Assembly (NCBI GenBank): GCA_012656075.1
Contig: JAAKBF010000059.1
Span: 1-64,000 of the forward strand
Reading direction: 5' to 3'
Source of the DNA: Phytophthora hibernalis
Taxonomy: Eukaryota > Oomycota > Peronosporomycetes > Peronosporales > Peronosporaceae
DNA: 64,000 nucleotides
Part shown: one piece after another, positions 59,484 through 64,000 of the stretch
How the letters are laid out: every line of letters starts with the position of its first letter
How positions within the stretch are numbered: the stretch's first letter is position 1
Program-made: the position numbers and the translations under genes
The notes under the pieces: generated by a model
The model's input: the letters and a program-made list of their open reading frames with translations, nothing else
Database searches by the model: none
Told to the model about the DNA's origin: nothing

Positions 59484-59788
59484 CGTCCCGAAATCCATAG
59501 TGTCCTCCCCTGTCGCTTCATAGCGTAGATGACATTCATCGTGGAAAAGTTTTCCGATTGTCATGCTGAGTGTACACGACTGCATCGCGCACCAAGTTGC
59601 TGATGAAGACCTTGAGAACTGCACAAGTTTCTTCACAAAATGAGTGCAGACATCCGGATGACTCTAGCACGACGAGCGAGACGGCGAATAGATGTTCGAG
59701 ATATTCCGTGAATGTTATACAAAATACGCCGATGGCGCTTCGATCCACCCTGGCCGACGCTTTTGGCACCTCTGCCACGACCAGGCAT
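59484..59788 (-). pseudogene. Histone H4, decayed and divergent
   Basis: ATG at 59788 gives MPGRGRGAKSVGQGGSKRHR, then GISRTSIRRLARRARVIRMS. A one-base shift with a stop follows at about 59637, then EETCAVLKVFISNLVRDAVV, and after a second shift (about 59540) MNVIYAMKRQGRTL. This follows H4 from end to end. Substitutions fall at normally fixed tail positions (5 Lys to Arg, 12 Lys to Gln, 20 Lys to Arg). H4 is among the most conserved proteins known, so this amount of change marks a relic. No intron is seen, so it could be a retrocopy or an old gene copy. Confidence 0.85.
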
Positions 59789-59869
59789 CAAAGCAACCAG
59801 TAGTGAGCAGCACCGGGCAAGTTTGAAACTAGCCGCTAGGTTAGGCTGAGCACTTCGGCGTACCATAGT

Positions 59870-60700
59870 TAAAAAAACACTATTCTGGCAAGCGAACCCT
59901 TAATAAAAAGCATGTCATACTGACTATATAACCGTTATAAACAAAAACATGTAATTCTGACTATTTACCTTGAAATGGAGAGAATGAGCTGGAACGCTGT
60001 CGGGTATCTGTACGTCAAGAGCGAGTAGGTGATTTCATTGCATTGCATACGTTGCTACCACGAAGATAAATAACCAGAGGAACTCAAACCACAACCAGTT
60101 CGCTCTCCATTAGTTTATACATTGTTTTAGTTATGCAGATGCCCGGAAGGGCAATTTCAGCTAGCGAAGGGCGTCGCTCAGCGATGCAACACACAGCAAC
60201 ATTATCTCGTGTCTGCGGTTAGCTTTGCAAACCTCCAGCTGATGCTGGAACGATTGCCATTGCTGGAGTTGCTGTTCGTCACGGTGTTGAAATGTGAAGT
60301 AGAGCTTAGGACTTTTGTCTGCGGTCGTAGATTTTGATCAGCAATGTCCTTGTGGATGGATTGATGACTCCGCCCGGACGAGGGATATATCCGGGGCCGT
60401 GAACCATGGAACTGTGCTTTCTATGGAGAAGAAATGTTCCTGGATTGGTCAGTAACCTCTCCTTGTGTACCCTTCGAATCGGTTTTTATCAGGGTCAAGG
60501 CTAACAACTGGTGTTTGCTCTGGGATCCCGATATGGTACAGTACGGGGTAGCTAGTTTTGTAATTAAGAGGTACTAGCAGACCTCGGAACAGGTAAATAC
60601 AATGGGAACACGGATAAGTTCCTGGGTCCATTATATACGCAACTGAAGTGCACCGAGTACCTACAGGCGCCCCGAAGAGCAATCAACGAGCGACACGCTG
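59870..60700. other. Stretch without supported genes
   Basis: A/T-rich near 59870-59960. I see no domain-bearing frame and no RNA gene. Confidence 0.3.
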
Positions 60701-60703
60701 AAT

Positions 60704-61090
60704 ATGAAGCTCTTGTGGGTCACTGATCATTCGTACAAGAACTTCAAGCTTATTTGCCACCACTTCATTGACGCAGCTTCACCAGAGCCCCTCCAAGACC
60801 TATTGGCGGTATGAATGCCAACGAGGTTTCCAGATAGTCACCAAATCACTAACCATTTTTTATTCGTGCGCACCTAGTTATTTCGCGACCAATATGACGA
60901 GAATCGCGACGCGATCAACGGCCTTCTCTTGACCGCTACGATATGGAACATGGAATCGCAATCGGAAGACTTGCAACCACCTGGATCTTTTGTTACCATC
61001 GGGAACCACACGAGCATCAAACTGTTTCGCGAGACGGACTGTCAAGATACGATCAAGTTGCGCGACCTTACGTGGGAAGACGAACAGTAG
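60704..61090 (+). CDS. Small two-exon gene, function unknown
   Basis: Exon 1 from ATG 60704 (MKLLWVTDHSYKNFKLICHH) to 60808, intron 60809-60877 (GTATGA...CACCTAG), exon 2 to stop 61088-61090 (ending RETDCQDTIKLRDLTWEDEQ). Splicing keeps one frame, giving 105 residues; an upstream start is possible because the frame stays open to about 60655. The intron has the size and borders of others in the window, and the composition is protein-like. I do not recognise the family. It could also be the 3' end of a longer, broken gene. Confidence 0.4.
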
Positions 61091-61590
61091 TTGTCTGCTT
61101 TAAAGATGTCCGTGCTAGCTCATTCATAGTTGCTTTTGTTTGGATATGCCAATTTTTAGCGTATATGTGGGTTGCTTTAACGATGTATTTTAAAACACGG
61201 CGTCTTTACATGTTAATATGTTAATGATCCGTGTGTTGTATCCAGAAGGGGTGAGCACATTACGAAACGGAACAATTGGTGCGGACCAGCCTTATCGGCA
61301 ATAGCTCATCTCCGAAGTTTCCACGAGGCAGCGAGATCGTAAGAGGTAAGCACAAACCAACTCAGGCCAGGCCGGGTTTGCAAAAGGTTTAACCATAACA
61401 ACTGCAGATGCTCAAGACACAAAGGAGCCTGCAACAACAAGATCCAGGAGCAACAACACCTATTGACAACTATTGCAGAATACCTGCCCCTCCGAAAGTC
61501 TGATTGGGATTGTATCGCGGAATTTACAACTCCACGAAAGAGAAGCGTCGGAAGGAGCGAAACGCAACAAGCTTAAAGCGCAAGGAGGGG
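61091..61590. other. Stretch without supported genes
   Basis: No recognisable domain or RNA gene; short chance frames only. Confidence 0.3.
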
Positions 61591-61596
61591 GGTATC

Positions 61597-61707
61597 GCCA
61601 CCAGAGAAAATAAAATCACCACCTTATATTCCTGTGTAAACACGCACCATAAATTTCGGGAGAAACACCATAGATTTGGGGTTCATCACCATAAGTTTAT
61701 TGTCCGC
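61597..61707 (+). repeat. Periodic CACCA repeat, left cluster
   Basis: CACCAtA(A/G)ATTT-like units start at 61645, 61666 and 61687, exactly 21 bp apart, with weaker copies at 61599 and 61617. The same motif in the same orientation recurs at 63784-63896. Confidence 0.7.
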
Positions 61708-63783
61708 AATACACTTTCGATGGTGTTGTTACAGACAACAGTAGTTTCATGGGCACAGAGCTTTTAAGACTTCCCTCTATTTATAGTTACGCTCTGCAGG
61801 ACCCGGTGAGTTGGGGTCATGCGCGCCGAGTTCGTGCAGCTTAAACCAGCAGGTACAGTTACACTAGTGGCAACGCGTGCTGATCAATAACTCAGAGGCG
61901 TTTACTTGTACGCTGCTGGAGAACGGGTCTAGCAAAGGAAGGACTGGGAGATCGTGACTGCATACGGTTCGAAGCAGGGCTCCGTCTGCATGGTCATGAT
62001 ATCATTGTGAATACTGTAGGACGCCCATTGTTTAATATCAACAACACTGACGTGGACGATTGGCAAGCATTGTACGCCATTTCCACAGACCACCACAGCA
62101 ACAACAGCTCTACCAATGTTCGTTCGGTTTCGACGTGGACGGAGGGCTTTCTCTCATTCGTGTTCGAGTACGCACCTCCATGCGATCCGAAGAATTGGGA
62201 ACCGTCGTGCAACTAAGTGTACCTCCTTATGATACCGCACCGCTTTGTGTGGTGGTCGTAGGATGCACCAGCACTTTCAGAATGGCCTCAGTGCAGCGAT
62301 AATGTGCTAGTGCTGATATTAGTGTGCTACATGTAGCTACTGATGTACTGGTACGCCTTCCACTGGCGATGTGTGCTCAAACGTTTCCGAAATATCTATC
62401 TCTACAACGCAATATAGAGTTGTTGTCGTAGATACTACTTATCACAGTGCCACCTACCTCTCGTGGTCACTTTGTACTGATGGCAGCACAAGTTGTGCTG
62501 CACAACCATCGTCTGGAATTTGCTGCACATGGTGAAATCGCCGTTCAAGTCGATCCATGTTCTGCGCATGCAATGGCAAAGTATGCCGGGAGATGTATCC
62601 GCAGTTTTAGTGCCAAATTCAGAATATGTTTACATATTATTCACAGTACGCATGACCTCATGTTGAATTGTCCTAGGATGCCCGACCCGAATCAAAAATT
62701 TGTTCGTTCGTCAAAGCGGTGGGGTAAGCTGGGCATCACTTCGTTGACCGTACTACACATACCCCAGAATTGTCAGAGCGCGTTGAGCATGCAGACGTTT
62801 ACACATCGAGACTTTCTCGTTTTGAAGCCGGTACCCCCCAGATGATGTTGGGGTATCCGAGCAAGCGCACATAATGCTCCGGGTTTTTGCTCGTCTGAAG
62901 GAAGTGGCCGGCCTCCGATCATTGCCGGATCCATTTACCGTGAACAAAGAGAACAGGATCCATCTGTGCATGATTCTACGATCGATTTCTTATTGCGGCC
63001 TTCCCACGAAGCGCCGTAGGAGTTAGTTCACGCTGAAATTGTAATTGTATGACATACAACACAACAGATTACTTCTTCAAAACTAACTTTTGACATCCGC
63101 AGAACTCACTTTCCGTTCCCTTCTCACAAAGTTTAGTGTAGTTCAGTATACATACATTCGACCAATGGTTGGCTCCAAAGCAATACGGGCCGCCAGCATG
63201 CGCCCTAAAGCGGTTGTCGTTCTTGCTACTTGCCATAGTGCCACCTTCATCTCGCTGATCACTTCGTTGGCAGCGCAAAAATGGCCTGGAATTTGCTGCA
63301 CGTGATGAAAAGAACCCATACTTGGCGGTGGATGTGGCCGTACGTTTTCTTGGGTGATGAAAATGAAGTAGCTCCACATTCATCCACAAGATCACTGCTT
63401 TCGTTATCTGGCGCGCATCTACTCGAGGTTCTGGTCAAAACGGTAGCTGCGTCCACACTGGCGATCCGGAAAACCTCGTCGTCGACAGCAGAAGTAGCAG
63501 GATGAAGTGTTGTAGCTGTACGGAATAATGGCGGTGTGTCGGTAGATACATCTCCATCAACACCGTCACGGGCCGCCAGACCGCTTCGGTTGGCTTGACT
63601 TTGTGAGAGTTCGAATAGTTGTGTGCCAGGTGCCGGTTTGTGCTTGCGAGAGAGGAGGCGCGTTTAATAATATTGCCTTGTAGATGTAGTGCTGGCTTCT
63701 CCGTCGTGTTCACGACGTCGGCAAATGGTTTTTTGGCAGCTGTATACAAGCAAACAAACTTGCACTTGAGGGAGACGGGTCGT
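61708..63783. other. Unexplained 2.1-kb stretch between two repeat clusters
   Basis: Contains several open frames (for example 62447-62845 plus and 63069-63395 minus) without a domain I can name. The matching flanking repeats suggest the internal part of an unidentified mobile element. Confidence 0.3.
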
Positions 63784-63896
63784 CACCAAAGATTTAGGAA
63801 ACACCACCAGAGCTTTTGTGGAGATCACCAAAGATTTGATCAAAATCCCAACCCCTTGGACTAGGAAAACACCAGAGATTTAGGAAACGCCACCAT
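63784..63896 (+). repeat. Periodic CACCA repeat, right cluster
   Basis: CACCA-A-AGATTT-like units start at 63784, 63805, 63826, 63870 and 63891. Most spacings are 21 bp, and the orientation matches the left cluster. Confidence 0.7.
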
Positions 63897-64000
63897 AACA
63901 ATGAGCGCACATCACGAAGGCAAGCTGTACAGCATCAATGATTATAGTATAATAGTTGTGGTTTTCGTTGGTTTCCAATACATCGGCTAGCGGGCAAGCT

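Noticed and set aside
63069..63395. PiggyBac-type transposase fragment on the minus strand
   Set aside because: General look only; no catalytic Asp block or conserved motif could be identified.

Overview
The window is eukaryotic and most likely from an oomycete of the Phytophthora/Pythium type. The genes are compact and carry many GT-AG introns of about 58-98 bp. There is an EF-hand/HELP/WD40 EML protein, a plant-pathogen-type secreted protease, and a dense transposon load: Ty3/Gypsy with two RNase H domains and a chromodomain, pogo/CENPB-type, Tc1/mariner and MULE. This is inferred from gene structure and families, not from a marker gene.

Layout. 1-4938: two divergent sedoheptulokinase-like (FGGY) genes, each preceded by a CENPB-type DNA-binding region; the minus copy runs off the left edge. 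5029-6552: a secreted trypsin/V8-like serine protease. 6951-27511: a tandem array with 19 tRNA-Pro(CGG) genes in units of about 546 bp. Two complete long units (about 5.1 kb of unit-specific sequence) interrupt the array, each with a pogo-like transposon and a tRNA-Val(TAC), and a third, broken long unit ends it. The third long unit (27512-31427) carries a 2.03-kb mariner element and stops at a 5'-truncated Ty3/Gypsy element (31428-39018). 39957-41579: a PUF60-like splicing factor with an in-frame stop. 41750-45540: repeats and unrecognised relics. 45542-46345: an intradiol dioxygenase pseudogene. 46632-53927: one large EML-like gene with three WD40 modules. 54209-55647: a decayed coiled-coil gene. 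55803-59037: a MULE with terminal inverted repeats. 59484-59788: a decayed histone H4. 60704-61090: a small two-exon gene of unknown function. 61091-64000: low-information sequence bounded by 21-bp-periodic repeats.

How it fits together. The window is not one pathway. The tRNA-Pro array is its most unusual feature. No short unit contains a run of four Ts, the canonical Pol III terminator. All tRNAs point the same way, and the short/long unit breakpoints fall beside a perfect 16-bp palindrome. Most protein genes show one-base frameshifts, several in homopolymers, and two near-identical long units differ in exactly such runs. Uncorrected indels in the assembly are therefore a real alternative to pseudogenisation. 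In-frame substitution stops, as in the PUF60-like and dioxygenase loci, are better evidence of true decay.
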